Assembly: GCF_024171525.1 (NCBI RefSeq)
Contig: NZ_JALJZY010000001.1
Coordinates: forward strand, 1 to 64,000
Origin: Neisseriaceae bacterium HSC-16F19
Lineage (GTDB): Bacteria > Pseudomonadota > Gammaproteobacteria > Burkholderiales > Neisseriaceae
Length of the DNA stretch: 64,000 bases
Reading direction: 5' to 3'
The translations under genes were made by a program, and so were the position numbers. Below are positions 32,647 through 41,915 of this stretch, piece after piece. The notes under the pieces are model-generated. The model worked only from the letters and a program-made list of their open reading frames with translations, did not search any database and had not been told where the DNA came from. Positions within the stretch are counted from its first letter, which is position 1, and each line of letters starts with the position of its first letter.

Positions 32647-33411
32647 TCAGCGTGCGGCAAACACCGCGCGCACGCGCTCCAAATCGGCCTGGGTATCGAC
32701 ACCGGCGGCCGGGGCGTGCGGGGTAATGCTGACGCTGATTTCGTCGCCGTGCCACAGCACGCGCAGCTGCTCCAGCGACTCGATGTGTTCCAGCGGCGAT
32801 TCGGCCAAGGCGCTGTAACGCTGTAAAAATCCGGCGCGGTAGGCGTAAATGCCGATGTGGCGCAAAACCGGCACTTCCGGCGGCAGGGCGTCGCCCAAGC
32901 CCGCACGGGCGGCATTGCGCGGCCACGGAATCGGCGCGCGGCTGAAATACAGCGCCTGACCGCGGGCGCCCAGCACCACTTTAACGCAGTTGGGGTCGTG
33001 GAAATCGGCGCTGCTGCGGATGGGATGCGCCGCCGTGGCCATGGGCGCGCCGCTGTCGGCCAGTTGCGCGGCAGTGGCATCAATCAGCACCGGCTCGATC
33101 AAAGGCTCGTCACCCTGCACATTGACCACGATTTCGTCTTCAGGCAGCCCCAAAATGGCCGCGGCTTCGGCCAGACGGGTGGTGCCGCTCTGGTGGTGGA
33201 CGCCGGTCATTACCGAGGCAATGCCGTGTTCTCGGCAGGCGGCGGCAATGTCTTCATGGTCGGTGGCCACCACAATCTGCCGCGCCGCGCTCAAAGCGGC
33301 CTGCTCGGCCACGCGCACCACCATGGGCTTGCCGTGTATGTCGGCCAAAGCCTTGTTGGGCAGGCGGCTGGAAGACAGGCGCGCGGGTATTAATACGGTA
33401 AATGCGCTCAT
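32647..33411 (-). CDS. kdsB: 3-deoxy-manno-octulosonate cytidylyltransferase
   Basis: A 254-aa enzyme that activates Kdo as CMP-Kdo for transfer to lipid A. The nucleotide-binding N-terminus is IPARLSSSRLPNKALADIHG; VVNVQGDEPLIEP and RHIGIYAYRAGFL are further family signatures. The ATG at 33411 overlaps the stop of the Trm112-like gene (ATGA). The lpxK, Trm112-like and kdsB genes form one transcription unit serving lipid A-Kdo assembly. Confidence 0.96.
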   Translation of the reverse strand: MSAFTVLIPARLSSSRLPNKALADIHGKPMVVRVAEQAALSAARQIVVATDHEDIAAACREHGIASVMTGVHHQSGTTRLAEAAAILGLPEDEIVVNVQGDEPLIEPVLIDATAAQLADSGAPMATAAHPIRSSADFHDPNCVKVVLGARGQALYFSRAPIPWPRNAARAGLGDALPPEVPVLRHIGIYAYRAGFLQRYSALAESPLEHIESLEQLRVLWHGDEISVSITPHAPAAGVDTQADLERVRAVFAAR

Positions 33412-33590
33412 GCGGCACACTCTTCTGCGCTCAATTCGCGCGCCTCTTCCACCATCATCACCGGAATGCCGTCGCGGATGGGATAGGCCAGCTTGGACTG
33501 GCGGCACCACAGTTCCTGTTTGTCGGCGTGATAGACCAAAGGCGCCTTGCTCAGCGGGCAGACCAGAATATCGAGTAATTGTGTGTTCAT
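33408..33590 (-). CDS. Trm112 family protein (YcaR-like)
   Basis: A 60-aa protein beginning MNTQLLDILVCPLSKAPLVY. The family usually has two CxxC-type pairs; here only single cysteines remain (VCP near residue 11 and LWC near 29), so zinc binding is doubtful. In E. coli YcaR sits between lpxK and kdsB just as here. Its role is unclear in bacteria; eukaryotic Trm112 activates methyltransferases. Confidence 0.88.
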   Translation of the reverse strand: MNTQLLDILVCPLSKAPLVYHADKQELWCRQSKLAYPIRDGIPVMMVEEARELSAEECAA

Positions 33591-33635
33591 AGGAGCAGTC
33601 TCGCAAATGCTGCCGCCGCAGCGGCAGATACAGAT

Positions 33636-34667
33636 TTAAGGCAGCAGCTTCATGATGCGCTGCACCAATGCGGGGGGTATTATGGCACAAACCGGCAGCA
33701 CCCACACCTGCGGCAAGTCGTAAGCGGCCAATTTGACCGCATCTTTTGCGGTGACCAGCACCACATCAGCTTCAGGCAGCATATCGGGTGCTAGCGCCGC
33801 ATGGTCGGGCAAGGCGCGGCTTTCGGCGATATCCAAACCCAAATCAGCCAGTGCATCGAAAAAACGCTGCGGCCGTGCAATCGCTGCCAAAGCCGCCACC
33901 CGGCCCTGCCCCGCCAACTCAGCTACTGTGGCCTGCTGTTGCGGCGCATTCAAACGATAGGGTGTGCCGTAAGTCCACGGCACGGCATAGGCAGTGCGGT
34001 TTTCAGGCAGCCCCAAGCGGCGTGCCGATGCTGCGATATCAAAATCAGGCGGCGCATTGCTGAACAACAGCGCATCGACATCATGGAGGCGCGACAGCGG
34101 CTCGCGCAGGCCGCCGTTGGGCAGCACATCGTGGTTTTGCGCCACCGCTGCCGCCGGAAACACCAGCAGTTCCATATCCCGCGCCAGCGCATAATGCTGC
34201 AAACCGTCGTCGGCCAAGAGCAGGCGGATATGCGGATGCGCCGCCAGCAAAGCCTGCGCCGCATCGGCACGCCACGCCGCCACCGCCACCGGCACCCCGC
34301 TTTGGCGGTAAAGCATCAAGGGTTCGTCCCCCACCTCGGCCACGCTGCTGTGTTCGTTCAAGACCACTGTATGCCGCGCACTGCGGCCGTAGCCGCGGCT
34401 GATTATGCCCACCGCCACCCCGGCTTGGGTCAGCGCCCGCGCCAAAGCGGCGGTAATCGGGGTTTTGCCGACTCCGCCGGCATGGACATTGCCCACCACC
34501 ACCAAGGGCACCGGCAGACGCGTTTGTTTAAGCCAGCCGGCCCGGTATAAAGCCACCCGCGCCGCCGCGGCTGCCTGAAACAGGCGCGACAGCGGCCACA
34601 ATAAGGGCAGCAGCCACGGTTTGGGCTGCTGCCAGTGTTGTTCCATCAGAGTGTGTAGCCAATTCAT
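33636..34667 (-). CDS. lpxK: tetraacyldisaccharide 4'-kinase
   Basis: A 343-aa membrane-associated kinase that phosphorylates lipid A disaccharide at position 4'. The P-loop is GNVHAGGVGKTPI near residue 61, the motif ISRGYGR follows, and the Walker B-like LLLADDGLQHYALARDMEL has the conserved DDGLQH. The start at 34667 gives MNWLHTLMEQHWQ. It heads the lpxK-Trm112-kdsB unit and is divergent from xseA. Confidence 0.95.
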   Translation of the reverse strand: MNWLHTLMEQHWQQPKPWLLPLLWPLSRLFQAAAAARVALYRAGWLKQTRLPVPLVVVGNVHAGGVGKTPITAALARALTQAGVAVGIISRGYGRSARHTVVLNEHSSVAEVGDEPLMLYRQSGVPVAVAAWRADAAQALLAAHPHIRLLLADDGLQHYALARDMELLVFPAAAVAQNHDVLPNGGLREPLSRLHDVDALLFSNAPPDFDIAASARRLGLPENRTAYAVPWTYGTPYRLNAPQQQATVAELAGQGRVAALAAIARPQRFFDALADLGLDIAESRALPDHAALAPDMLPEADVVLVTAKDAVKLAAYDLPQVWVLPVCAIIPPALVQRIMKLLP

Positions 34668-34866
34668 GCGGCAATATACCATAAAGCAAGCGCCTGTCGC
34701 TTTGTGGTGCCAGATTAGTTAAAAGAATGAGGCTGCCTGAAAACCCAAAACAGATTCTGCGGCTGCGCGCAGAATGACGGTGCCGGATTACTCCCCGTTT
34801 ATCAGCACACATCTCGGCCGCCATATCGGTATAATCGCCGCCGTTTCCCTTCCCGCGCCCTGCCCC

Positions 34867-36213
34867 ATGTCCGATTTGTTCGCCCCCGCCGCCTTGTCCG
34901 TGTCCGCCCTCAATGCCCTGGCCAAGCAGTTGTTGGAACAAAACCTGTTCGGCCTGTGGGTGGGCGGCGAGGTCTCCAATCTCACCCGCGCCGCCAGCGG
35001 CCATTATTATTTCTCCCTCAAAGACGACCGTGCCCAGGTGCGCTGTGTGCTGTTTAAAGGCGTGGCCGCGCAATTGGCGGCACCTTTGCAGGAAGGCGAC
35101 GATATCGAGCTCACCGGCCGCATCGGCATTTACGAAGCGCGCGGCGAATTTCAGATTACCGTCACCGAGGTGCGCCACAAGGGTTTGGGGCGCTTATATG
35201 AAGCCTATGAACGCCTGAAACAGCGCCTGCAAGCCGAGGGGCTGTTTGACCCGGCACGCAAACAGCCGCTGCCTGCCCGGCCGCAACGCATCGGCATCGT
35301 CACCAGCCTGGCCGCCGCCGCCCTGCGCGATGTGCTCACCACCCTCAAACGCCGCCACGGCGCGCTGCACATCATTATTTACCCGACCGCCGTACAGGGT
35401 GCGGGCAGCGAGCAGCAGATTGCCCAAGCCGTCCGCACGGCAGACGAACGCCAAGAGGTGGATGTGCTGATTGTCTGCCGCGGCGGCGGCAGCATTGAGG
35501 ATTTGTGGGCGTTTAACGAAGAAGTGGTGGTGCGCGCCATTGCCGCCTGCCGCCTGCCGGTGGTGTGCGGCGTCGGCCACGAAACCGATTTCACCCTAGC
35601 CGATTTCGCCGCCGACCTGCGCGCGCCCACACCCACCGCTGCCGCCGAGCTGGTCAGCCCCGACCGCCGCCAGCAAATCCAACAGCTGGCCGCCTGGCAG
35701 CGCCTGCTGCACGAACGTTTCAGCCAGCGTTATTTTGACAATGCGCAAAAACTGGACTGGCTGGCACGTCAGTTACGCCATCCGCGCCAGGACTTGGCCG
35801 CACGGCAACAACGCCTGCACACCCTGAACGGCCAGTTGCAGCAGGCCGTAAGCCGCCAACTGGGCCAACAGCAGCAGCGGCTGCAACAGGCGCTGCGCCA
35901 ATGGCGTTTGTCGCGCCCGGATACCGCCGCCGCCCGCCAACAACTGCTATTGCAACAACAGCGCCTGCAATCCGGTCGTGCCCAGCGCCTGCAACAGGCC
36001 GCCACCCGTTTGCAGCATATGCAGCAATTGCTGGATGCAGTGTCGCCGCAGCATATTTTGGAACGCGGTTTCAGCGTGGTCACCGACAGCCGCGGCCGGG
36101 TGGTGCGCGACAGCCACGGCCTGCGCACCGGCCAGAGCCTGCATATCCGCTTTGCCCACGGCGAAACCGATGTGCGCGTGGGGGTGCAGCAGCAGCGGGA
36201 TTTGTTTGAATAA
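34867..36213 (+). CDS. xseA: exodeoxyribonuclease VII large subunit
   Basis: A 448-aa subunit of the single-strand exonuclease. The N-terminal OB fold (1-100) includes GEVSNLTRAASGHYYFSLKD. The catalytic domain has RIGIVTSLAAAALRD, VCRGGGSIEDLWAFN and VCGVGHETDFTLADFAADLR. A long Gln/Arg-rich coiled coil (about 285-395) follows, then a C-terminal segment. I start at the ATG at 34867 (MSDLFAPAALSVSALN); in-frame upstream codons lie in non-coding sequence. xseB is not in the window. Confidence 0.96.
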   Translation: MSDLFAPAALSVSALNALAKQLLEQNLFGLWVGGEVSNLTRAASGHYYFSLKDDRAQVRCVLFKGVAAQLAAPLQEGDDIELTGRIGIYEARGEFQITVTEVRHKGLGRLYEAYERLKQRLQAEGLFDPARKQPLPARPQRIGIVTSLAAAALRDVLTTLKRRHGALHIIIYPTAVQGAGSEQQIAQAVRTADERQEVDVLIVCRGGGSIEDLWAFNEEVVVRAIAACRLPVVCGVGHETDFTLADFAADLRAPTPTAAAELVSPDRRQQIQQLAAWQRLLHERFSQRYFDNAQKLDWLARQLRHPRQDLAARQQRLHTLNGQLQQAVSRQLGQQQQRLQQALRQWRLSRPDTAAARQQLLLQQQRLQSGRAQRLQQAATRLQHMQQLLDAVSPQHILERGFSVVTDSRGRVVRDSHGLRTGQSLHIRFAHGETDVRVGVQQQRDLFE

Positions 36214-36323
36214 GCTTCAGGCTGCCTGAAAAAATAAACCCGCCCCGTTTGACTTGCCTCAAAGCGCCGCCGTACAATCATCTGACATGATGTTTCATCT
36301 TTCCCCCCAAAGTGAGTTTTCCC

Positions 36324-36674
36324 ATGAAAAAACTGATGTTGCTTCTGGCCGTATTGCCGGCCTTTTCCTATGCCCAATCCCAGCAGCAGTGCCGCAAGAT
36401 TCTGCATGATGTGATGGAGGTGATGGTGTACCCCGGCGTCTGCCCTGCCGCACCGGCCGCCATGGAAGACATCAACGAAGAAACGGTATACAACCTTATG
36501 GGACAGGCCGAAAGCTGCGAAGCCGTATTTGAAGGCCAAGACCGCGAAAAAATGCAGGCCGAACTGGATGCAGAAGCCGTCAAACGCAGCAAACTGGTTC
36601 AAAAAGATCAGGAAGCGTTCTGCCGCAGCCAAATCCAACGCGCCCGCGAAGCCATCGAACGCTACCGCAAATAA
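36324..36674 (+). CDS. small periplasmic protein of unknown function
   Basis: A 116-aa protein with a Sec signal peptide (MKKLMLLLAVLPAFSYA, cleavage about residue 17) and a helical, charged mature part containing four Cys (QQQCRKIL, PGVCPAAP, AESCEAVF, AFCRSQIQ) that could form two disulfides. I do not recognise the family. GTGAG lies 8 nt before the ATG. It stands alone between xseA and glnA and has its own DUS-pair terminator. Confidence 0.7.
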   Translation: MKKLMLLLAVLPAFSYAQSQQQCRKILHDVMEVMVYPGVCPAAPAAMEDINEETVYNLMGQAESCEAVFEGQDREKMQAELDAEAVKRSKLVQKDQEAFCRSQIQRAREAIERYRK

Positions 36675-36687
36675 GCCCCACCCCCCA

Positions 36688-36747
36688 ACAGGCTGCCTGA
36701 AACATCGGAATTTCCGATATATGTTTTTCAGGCAGCCTGTTTTTTTA
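36688..36747 (+). terminator. DUS inverted-pair terminator
   Basis: ACAGGCTGCCTGAAACAT and the complementary TTTTTCAGGCAGCCTGT flank an inner hairpin ATCGGAA/TTCCGAT, followed by an 8-T run. Confidence 0.85.
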
Positions 36748-36830
36748 TTTTGATTTCAACGCTTTTAACCTAAGCCGCCCGCAGTGCGGTACTTTTTTTG
36801 CATCGCAACAGTTTTCACCCGTTTGGCCTG

Positions 36831-36845
36831 TGGCACAATGGCCGC
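36831..36845 (+). promoter_or_regulatory. candidate sigma-54 promoter of glnA
   Basis: TGGCACAATGGCCGC has TGGCAC as a consensus -24 element and a GC doublet exactly 10 bases after the GG. The -12 element (CCGC) is weaker than TTGC but resembles the CGC of E. coli glnAp2. It lies 36 bp before the start codon at 36881. Confidence 0.4.
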
Positions 36846-36880
36846 CATCTGTTCAACCACCCTTGTAGAAGGAATGTGCC

Positions 36881-38299
36881 ATGTCTGTTAAAAACGTTTT
36901 GGATTTGATTGAAGCCAACGAGGCCCGCTTTGTCGATTTGCGCTTTACCGACACCAAAGGCAAACAACAACACGTGACCGTGCCCGCGCGCGTGGTATTG
37001 GAAGACCCGGAAGAATGGTTTGAAAACGGCCAGGCCTTCGACGGCTCTTCCATCGGCGGCTGGAAAGGCATTCAGGCTTCCGATATGCAGCTGCGTCCCG
37101 ACCCGGCCACCGCCTATCTCGACCCCTTCTACGACGACGCCACCGTGGTGATTACCTGCGACGTCATCGACCCGGCCAACGGTCAAGGCTACGACCGCGA
37201 CCCGCGCTCCATCGCCAAACGCGCCGAAGCCTATTTGAAATCCTCCGGCATCGGCGACACCGCCTATTTCGGCCCAGAGCCCGAATTCTTTGTATTTGAC
37301 GGCGTGGAATTCGAAACCTCCATGCAGGGCACCCGCTTCAAAATCCACAGCGAAGAAGCAGCCTGGAGCAGCGGCGAGTCTTACGACGGCCAAAACACCG
37401 GCCACCGCCCCTTTGTCAAAGGCGGCTATTTCCCCGTTGCCCCGGTGGATTCCGGCCAGGACCTGCGTTCGGCCATGGTGAACCTGTTGGAAGAAATCGG
37501 CATTCCGGTGGAAGTGCACCACCACGAAGTGGCCACCGCCGGCCAGATGGAAATCGGCACCCAATTCAACACCCTGGTACGCCGCGCCGACTGGACCCAG
37601 GACATGAAATACATCATCCACAATGTGGCGCACAACTTCGGCAAAACCGCCACCTTTATGCCCAAACCGATTATGGGCGACAACGGCAGCGGCATGCACG
37701 TGCACCAATCCATCTGGAAAGACGGCCAAAACCTGTTTGCCGGTGACGGCTATGCCGGTTTGAGCGATACCGCGCTTTACTACATCGGCGGCATCATCAA
37801 ACACGCCAAAGCCCTGAATGCGCTGACCAACCCGTCCACCAACTCCTACAAACGTCTGGTACCGCACTTTGAAGCGCCGACCAAGCTGGCCTACTCCGCC
37901 AAAAACCGCTCTGCGTCCATCCGCATTCCCGCGGTGAACAGCGCCAAGGCCCGCCGCATCGAAGCGCGCTTCCCGGACCCGATGGCCAACCCCTATCTGG
38001 CCTTCGCCGCCCTGCTGATGGCCGGTCTCGACGGCATCCAGAACAAAATCCACCCCGGCGACCCGGCAGACAAAAACCTCTACGACCTGCCGCCGGAAGA
38101 AGACGCACTGGTGCCGACCGTGTGCGCCTCTCTGGAAGAAGCCCTGGCCGCGCTCAAAGCCGACCACGAATTCCTCACCCGCGGCGGCGTATTCAGCCAA
38201 GACTGGATCGACAGCTATATCGCCTTCAAAGAAGAGGACGTGAAACGCATGCGCATGGCGCCGCACCCCTTGGAATTTGAAATGTATTACAGCCTGTAA
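36881..38299 (+). CDS. glnA: type I glutamine synthetase
   Basis: A 472-aa dodecameric enzyme that makes glutamine from glutamate, ammonia and ATP. Signatures include FDGSSIGGWKGI near residue 51, EPEFFVFD and the ATP-binding stretch KPIMGDNGSGMHVHQS. The adenylylation site is NLYDLPPEE near residue 398, so regulation by GlnE is expected. A candidate sigma-54 promoter lies upstream and a strong terminator downstream. Confidence 0.97.
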   Translation: MSVKNVLDLIEANEARFVDLRFTDTKGKQQHVTVPARVVLEDPEEWFENGQAFDGSSIGGWKGIQASDMQLRPDPATAYLDPFYDDATVVITCDVIDPANGQGYDRDPRSIAKRAEAYLKSSGIGDTAYFGPEPEFFVFDGVEFETSMQGTRFKIHSEEAAWSSGESYDGQNTGHRPFVKGGYFPVAPVDSGQDLRSAMVNLLEEIGIPVEVHHHEVATAGQMEIGTQFNTLVRRADWTQDMKYIIHNVAHNFGKTATFMPKPIMGDNGSGMHVHQSIWKDGQNLFAGDGYAGLSDTALYYIGGIIKHAKALNALTNPSTNSYKRLVPHFEAPTKLAYSAKNRSASIRIPAVNSAKARRIEARFPDPMANPYLAFAALLMAGLDGIQNKIHPGDPADKNLYDLPPEEDALVPTVCASLEEALAALKADHEFLTRGGVFSQDWIDSYIAFKEEDVKRMRMAPHPLEFEMYYSL

Positions 38300-38310
38300 G
38301 CAGGTCATCA

Positions 38311-38342
38311 AAAAAACCGCCGGTACTAACCGGCGGTTTTTT
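38311..38342. terminator. intrinsic terminator after glnA
   Basis: AAACCGCCGGT / ACCGGCGGTTT stem with A and T runs on both sides; works for glnA and possibly for the convergent hpnC-like gene. Confidence 0.92.
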
Positions 38343-38389
38343 ATTTTCAGGCAGCCTGAAACGGGTTTTGTTGATACATGGGCGGACGT

Positions 38390-39205
38390 CTATTTCTGCA
38401 AATACGCCCTTTTCAGCATCAGCCACCAGTCGTGCGGGCCCAGGGTCGGGCGTGCTTTGAAGACATCGTATTGCGCCTCTTCCAAACGGGTGAGGATGCG
38501 CTGGCCGCCGAGGATAATCAGCCGCAATTCGAAACCGATGCGCCCTTTCAGGGTTTTGCCCAAGGGAGAACCGGCTTTGAGCATGGCATGGGCGCGCTCG
38601 CACTGTTTGGCCATCAGACGGCGGAAAGCCATATCGGCCCGCCCTTCGGCCAGCTGCGCTTCGCTGACGCCGTATTTGGCCATGTCTTCCTGCGGCAGAT
38701 AAATACGGCCTTTTTGCCAATCCACGGCCACATCCTGACAGAAATTAATCAGCTGCAAGGCGGTGCAGATGCCGTCGCTCTGGGCGATGCTGCGGCTGTC
38801 GTGCTCGCCGTAGAGATGCAGCATCATGCGCCCCACCGGATTGGCACTGCGGCGACAGTAGTCCACCACATCGCCGAAATGGGCATAACGGGTCACGCTG
38901 ACGTCCTGTTTGAAGGCCGAGAGCAGGTCGTAAAACGGTTGCAGCGGCATGGCAAACGGTGCCACCGCCTGTTGCTGCAAGCGCTGCATCAGCGCGGTTT
39001 CGGGTGTGTCACCACTTTCCATACGCGCCAGTTCGGCTTCCAAAGCGGCCAAATCGCGCAGGCGGGCGGCGGCATCGGCATCGCCTTCGTCGGCAATATC
39101 ATCGGCGGTGCGCGCAAACGCGTAGATGGCGTGCACCGGACGGCGCAGCCTGCGCGGCAGCATGATGGAACCGACGGGGAAGTTTTCGTAATGATTGACC
39201 GACAT
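38390..39205 (-). CDS. hpnC: squalene/phytoene synthase family protein, HpnC-like
   Basis: A 271-aa trans-isoprenyl diphosphate synthase. The first Asp-rich motif is RTADDIADEGD near residue 32 and the second is INFCQDVAVDWQKGRIYLP near residue 152. The N-terminus MSVNHYENFPVGS matches HpnC, which in hopanoid producers converts presqualene diphosphate to hydroxysqualene. HpnD, HpnE and squalene-hopene cyclase are not encoded nearby, so the pathway in this organism is open. It follows hemE in the same direction with a 225-bp gap. Confidence 0.82.
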   Translation of the reverse strand: MSVNHYENFPVGSIMLPRRLRRPVHAIYAFARTADDIADEGDADAAARLRDLAALEAELARMESGDTPETALMQRLQQQAVAPFAMPLQPFYDLLSAFKQDVSVTRYAHFGDVVDYCRRSANPVGRMMLHLYGEHDSRSIAQSDGICTALQLINFCQDVAVDWQKGRIYLPQEDMAKYGVSEAQLAEGRADMAFRRLMAKQCERAHAMLKAGSPLGKTLKGRIGFELRLIILGGQRILTRLEEAQYDVFKARPTLGPHDWWLMLKRAYLQK

Positions 39206-39292
39206 GGTAGGACTCAGCGCGCTTTATACCCATTTAAAAATTAAAACTAACGTAGTGGCAGGCTACCTGCGTAGCGCAGCAGGTGCGAAGCT

Positions 39293-39370
39293 AAAACAGA
39301 TTCTGCGACTCCGCTGTCGCTACGCGCAGAATAACGGGCTACTGTCATCCTGCGCGTAGTCGCAGGATCT
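39293..39370. repeat. AGATTCTGCGACT / AGGATCT hairpin repeat
   Basis: Two adjacent imperfect hairpins (CAGATTCTGCGACTCCGC ... GCGCAGAAT and CATCCTGCGCGTAGTCGCAG). Related units lie at 21957-22035 and 34752-34779, always intergenic. Confidence 0.45.
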
Positions 39371-39430
39371 TGGTTTATAGATAGTGCACACGATAAAGCA
39401 AGTTCATCTTCTTAGATTTTTTAATTGGTG

Positions 39431-40492
39431 TTACACATGATAAGGGCGCGACAGGCGGTGCACCGCATCCACCAATACCTTGGCCTGCGCCGGGTCGGTA
39501 TGCTGGTTGATGCCGTGACCGAGATTGAATACATGGCCGCTGCCGTGGCCGAAACCGGCGAGGATGCGCGCCACTTCGGCTTCTACGGCTTCGGCAGTGC
39601 CGAACAAAGCCATGGGATCGAAATTGCCTTGCAGCGCCACTTTGTCGCCCACGCGCGCGCGCGCCTGGGCGATATTGCAGGTCCAGTCCAAACCGACGGC
39701 ATCGGCACCGCTGTCGGCCAGCGCCTCCAGCCACAGACCGCCGCCCTTGGTAAACACAATCACCGGCACACGGCGGCCTTCGGCCTCGCGTTTGAGCGCG
39801 CCGATGACCTGGCGCATATAGTGCAGGCTGAATTCCTGGAAAGCCGCATCGCTAAGCGCTCCGCCCCAGGTATCGAAAATCTGCACCGCCTGCGCACCGG
39901 CATCGATTTGCGCATTCAGATAAGCGGCAACGGCCTGGGCATTGATGTCGAGTATGCGGTGCAGCAAATCCGGGCGTGCGTAGAGCATGGATTTGATGGT
40001 GCGGAATTCCTTGCTGCCGCCGCCTTCCACCATATAGCAGGCCAGGGTAAACGGGCTGCCTGAAAAGCCGATCAGCGGCACACGGCCGCTCAGAGCGCGG
40101 CGGATGGACGCGACTGCGGCAAACACATAGTCCAGTTTTTGCATATCCGGCACCGCCAAGGCGCGGATGGCGGCTTCGTCCTGCAAAGGACGGGTGAATT
40201 TGGGGCCTTCGCCTTCGGCAAAATACAGGCCCAGGCCCATGGCATCGGGCACGGTGAGGATGTCGGAAAACAGGATGGCGGCATCCAAATCAAAACGTTC
40301 CAAAGGCTGGATGGTGACTTCGGTGGCCAGTTCGGTGTTTTTGCACAAATCCAGAAAACTGCCGGCACGGGCGCGGGTGGCGCGGTATTCGGGCAGATAA
40401 CGCCCGGCCTGACGCATCATCCACACCGGGGTGTAGTCCACCGGTTGTTTCAACAGGGCGCGTAAAAAGGTGTCGTTGTGTAAGGGTGTCAT
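39431..40492 (-). CDS. hemE: uroporphyrinogen decarboxylase
   Basis: A 353-aa cytosolic enzyme decarboxylating uroporphyrinogen III to coproporphyrinogen III. The N-terminal signature is PVWMMRQAGRYLPEYR; the second is GFSGSPFTLACYMVEGG near residue 140, which includes an in-frame uptake sequence. Downstream GWTCN-type residues appear as GLDWTCNIAQAR. It lies 220 bp after the hemCDXY operon in the same direction and may be partly co-transcribed, but a hairpin repeat and promoter-sized gap intervene. Confidence 0.96.
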   Translation of the reverse strand: MTPLHNDTFLRALLKQPVDYTPVWMMRQAGRYLPEYRATRARAGSFLDLCKNTELATEVTIQPLERFDLDAAILFSDILTVPDAMGLGLYFAEGEGPKFTRPLQDEAAIRALAVPDMQKLDYVFAAVASIRRALSGRVPLIGFSGSPFTLACYMVEGGGSKEFRTIKSMLYARPDLLHRILDINAQAVAAYLNAQIDAGAQAVQIFDTWGGALSDAAFQEFSLHYMRQVIGALKREAEGRRVPVIVFTKGGGLWLEALADSGADAVGLDWTCNIAQARARVGDKVALQGNFDPMALFGTAEAVEAEVARILAGFGHGSGHVFNLGHGINQHTDPAQAKVLVDAVHRLSRPYHV

Positions 40493-40559
40493 GGTGTCGG
40501 GGTTGATGGTTTTAAAAAGATTTTTTCAGGCTGCCTGAAAGAAAGTGTATGCTCAATAT

Positions 40560-40628
40560 GTAGGTTGGGTCGAAGACCCAACAGCTGTTAAACATTCAAT
40601 AATATGTTGGGTTTTCAACCCAAGCTAC
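40560..40628. repeat. GTAGGTTGGGTC hairpin repeat between hemY and hemE
   Basis: GTAGGTTGGGTCGAAGACCC and a second hairpin TTGGGTTTTCAACCCAAGC ending in CTAC. Same family as units near 1357 and 30880. Confidence 0.5.
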
Positions 40629-40712
40629 GGGTAAGCACTTACCGTTTCAGGCAGCCTTGATACTGCACAACAAAATACAACAGGCGGACTGTTCAGCCCG
40701 CCCGCCATGTGC

Positions 40713-41915
40713 TTAGAGCTCACTATCATCTTCAATATGAGCCAAAACATGGGCGCGGTGGCGTTCGGCTTGGGCGCCCTGCCCGGCTTCGTCCAGCACT
40801 TTGGCCAGTACCAAACGCGCCTGGGTGCTGTCTTCCAAGCCGATGCTGGCTTCCAAATAGCCTTGCGCCTTGCCCCACAGCTGTTTGTCGAAAGCCATTT
40901 GACCCAAAAACAGCAGCAGCTGGGCATCCTGCGGTTGCGCTTTGAGCCAGCCTTCGGCCATGTCCATAGCTTTTTGCTGTTCGCGCTCGCTCAGATACTG
41001 GCTGGCGTGAATCAGAGGCGGCAGCAGGGCGGCATCGTGGTGCAGGGGGTAATGCTGTTTCACCCATTTCACCGTTTGCGGATACAGGCCCAAGCGGTTG
41101 TATTTCTCCGCAATCGCCACGCTCAAGGCGCCGTCGCGCATCTCGGCGGGAATGCGTTTCAAACAGGCTTTCATGCCCGGCGCATCCACCACTTGCGCCA
41201 GCAGCGTGCGGTAGGCCCATTCGCTGTAACGGGCCGCTTCCTTGTCGCTTAACGCAGCGGCTTTTTGCAGCTTGGTCACTTTATCCAATACCGCCAGTGC
41301 ATCCTGGTGCTCTACCGCCAAACGCAGTTGCAGCTTCACCAAGCGGGTGAGGTTGGGATTGATGGCGGCGGCATCGCGCAATGCCTGTTCGGCGGCGGCG
41401 GTATCATGACGTGCCAAGGCCGCTTCGGCCAGCAGCATATGGCGCGGCAGCTGTTTTTTCGGCGGCAGCGCGGCCATTTCTTTCACATAACGCTCGCGCG
41501 CGGCGGTGTCGTCCATGGCATCGGCACTGTGGGCGGCCAGCATCAGCGCCAGGGTTTTGTTGTGCTCACCGCGTTTATTGGCCATCACCTTGGCCGCTTC
41601 CTGTTCGGCGGCCTGATAGCGGCCTTCAAAATAGGCCAGACCGGCGCTGTTGAGCGCCTGCGCCGACTGGCGCTCCTGCCGCGCCGCGCCGTAACGGCGG
41701 AAACGGCCGGGCAGATGCAGTGTACCCATCAGCAGCGACAGCAGCAGATACAGCAGCACCACCACCACCAGCACGGCACCGACAAACAGGTGCAGATTAA
41801 CACGCACCAGGGTCTGCCCCACCACGATAAACACATTGCCCTCATACATGCTGGCACCCACGGCCACGGCCACGGCCAGCGCGAACAGGACGATAATCCA
41901 AATCAGCCCTCTCAT
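40713..41915 (-). CDS. hemY: haem biosynthesis protein HemY (HemY_N/TPR)
   Basis: A 400-aa membrane protein with two N-terminal TM helices (about 3-20 and 40-62) and a cytosolic helical TPR-like domain (about 85-390). It belongs to the beta/gamma-proteobacterial HemY_N family, not the protoporphyrinogen oxidase of Bacillus. Its role is unknown, but it is linked to haem synthesis by constant clustering with hemX and hemD. The start overlaps the hemX stop by 4 nt. Confidence 0.9.
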   Translation of the reverse strand: MRGLIWIIVLFALAVAVAVGASMYEGNVFIVVGQTLVRVNLHLFVGAVLVVVVLLYLLLSLLMGTLHLPGRFRRYGAARQERQSAQALNSAGLAYFEGRYQAAEQEAAKVMANKRGEHNKTLALMLAAHSADAMDDTAARERYVKEMAALPPKKQLPRHMLLAEAALARHDTAAAEQALRDAAAINPNLTRLVKLQLRLAVEHQDALAVLDKVTKLQKAAALSDKEAARYSEWAYRTLLAQVVDAPGMKACLKRIPAEMRDGALSVAIAEKYNRLGLYPQTVKWVKQHYPLHHDAALLPPLIHASQYLSEREQQKAMDMAEGWLKAQPQDAQLLLFLGQMAFDKQLWGKAQGYLEASIGLEDSTQARLVLAKVLDEAGQGAQAERHRAHVLAHIEDDSEL

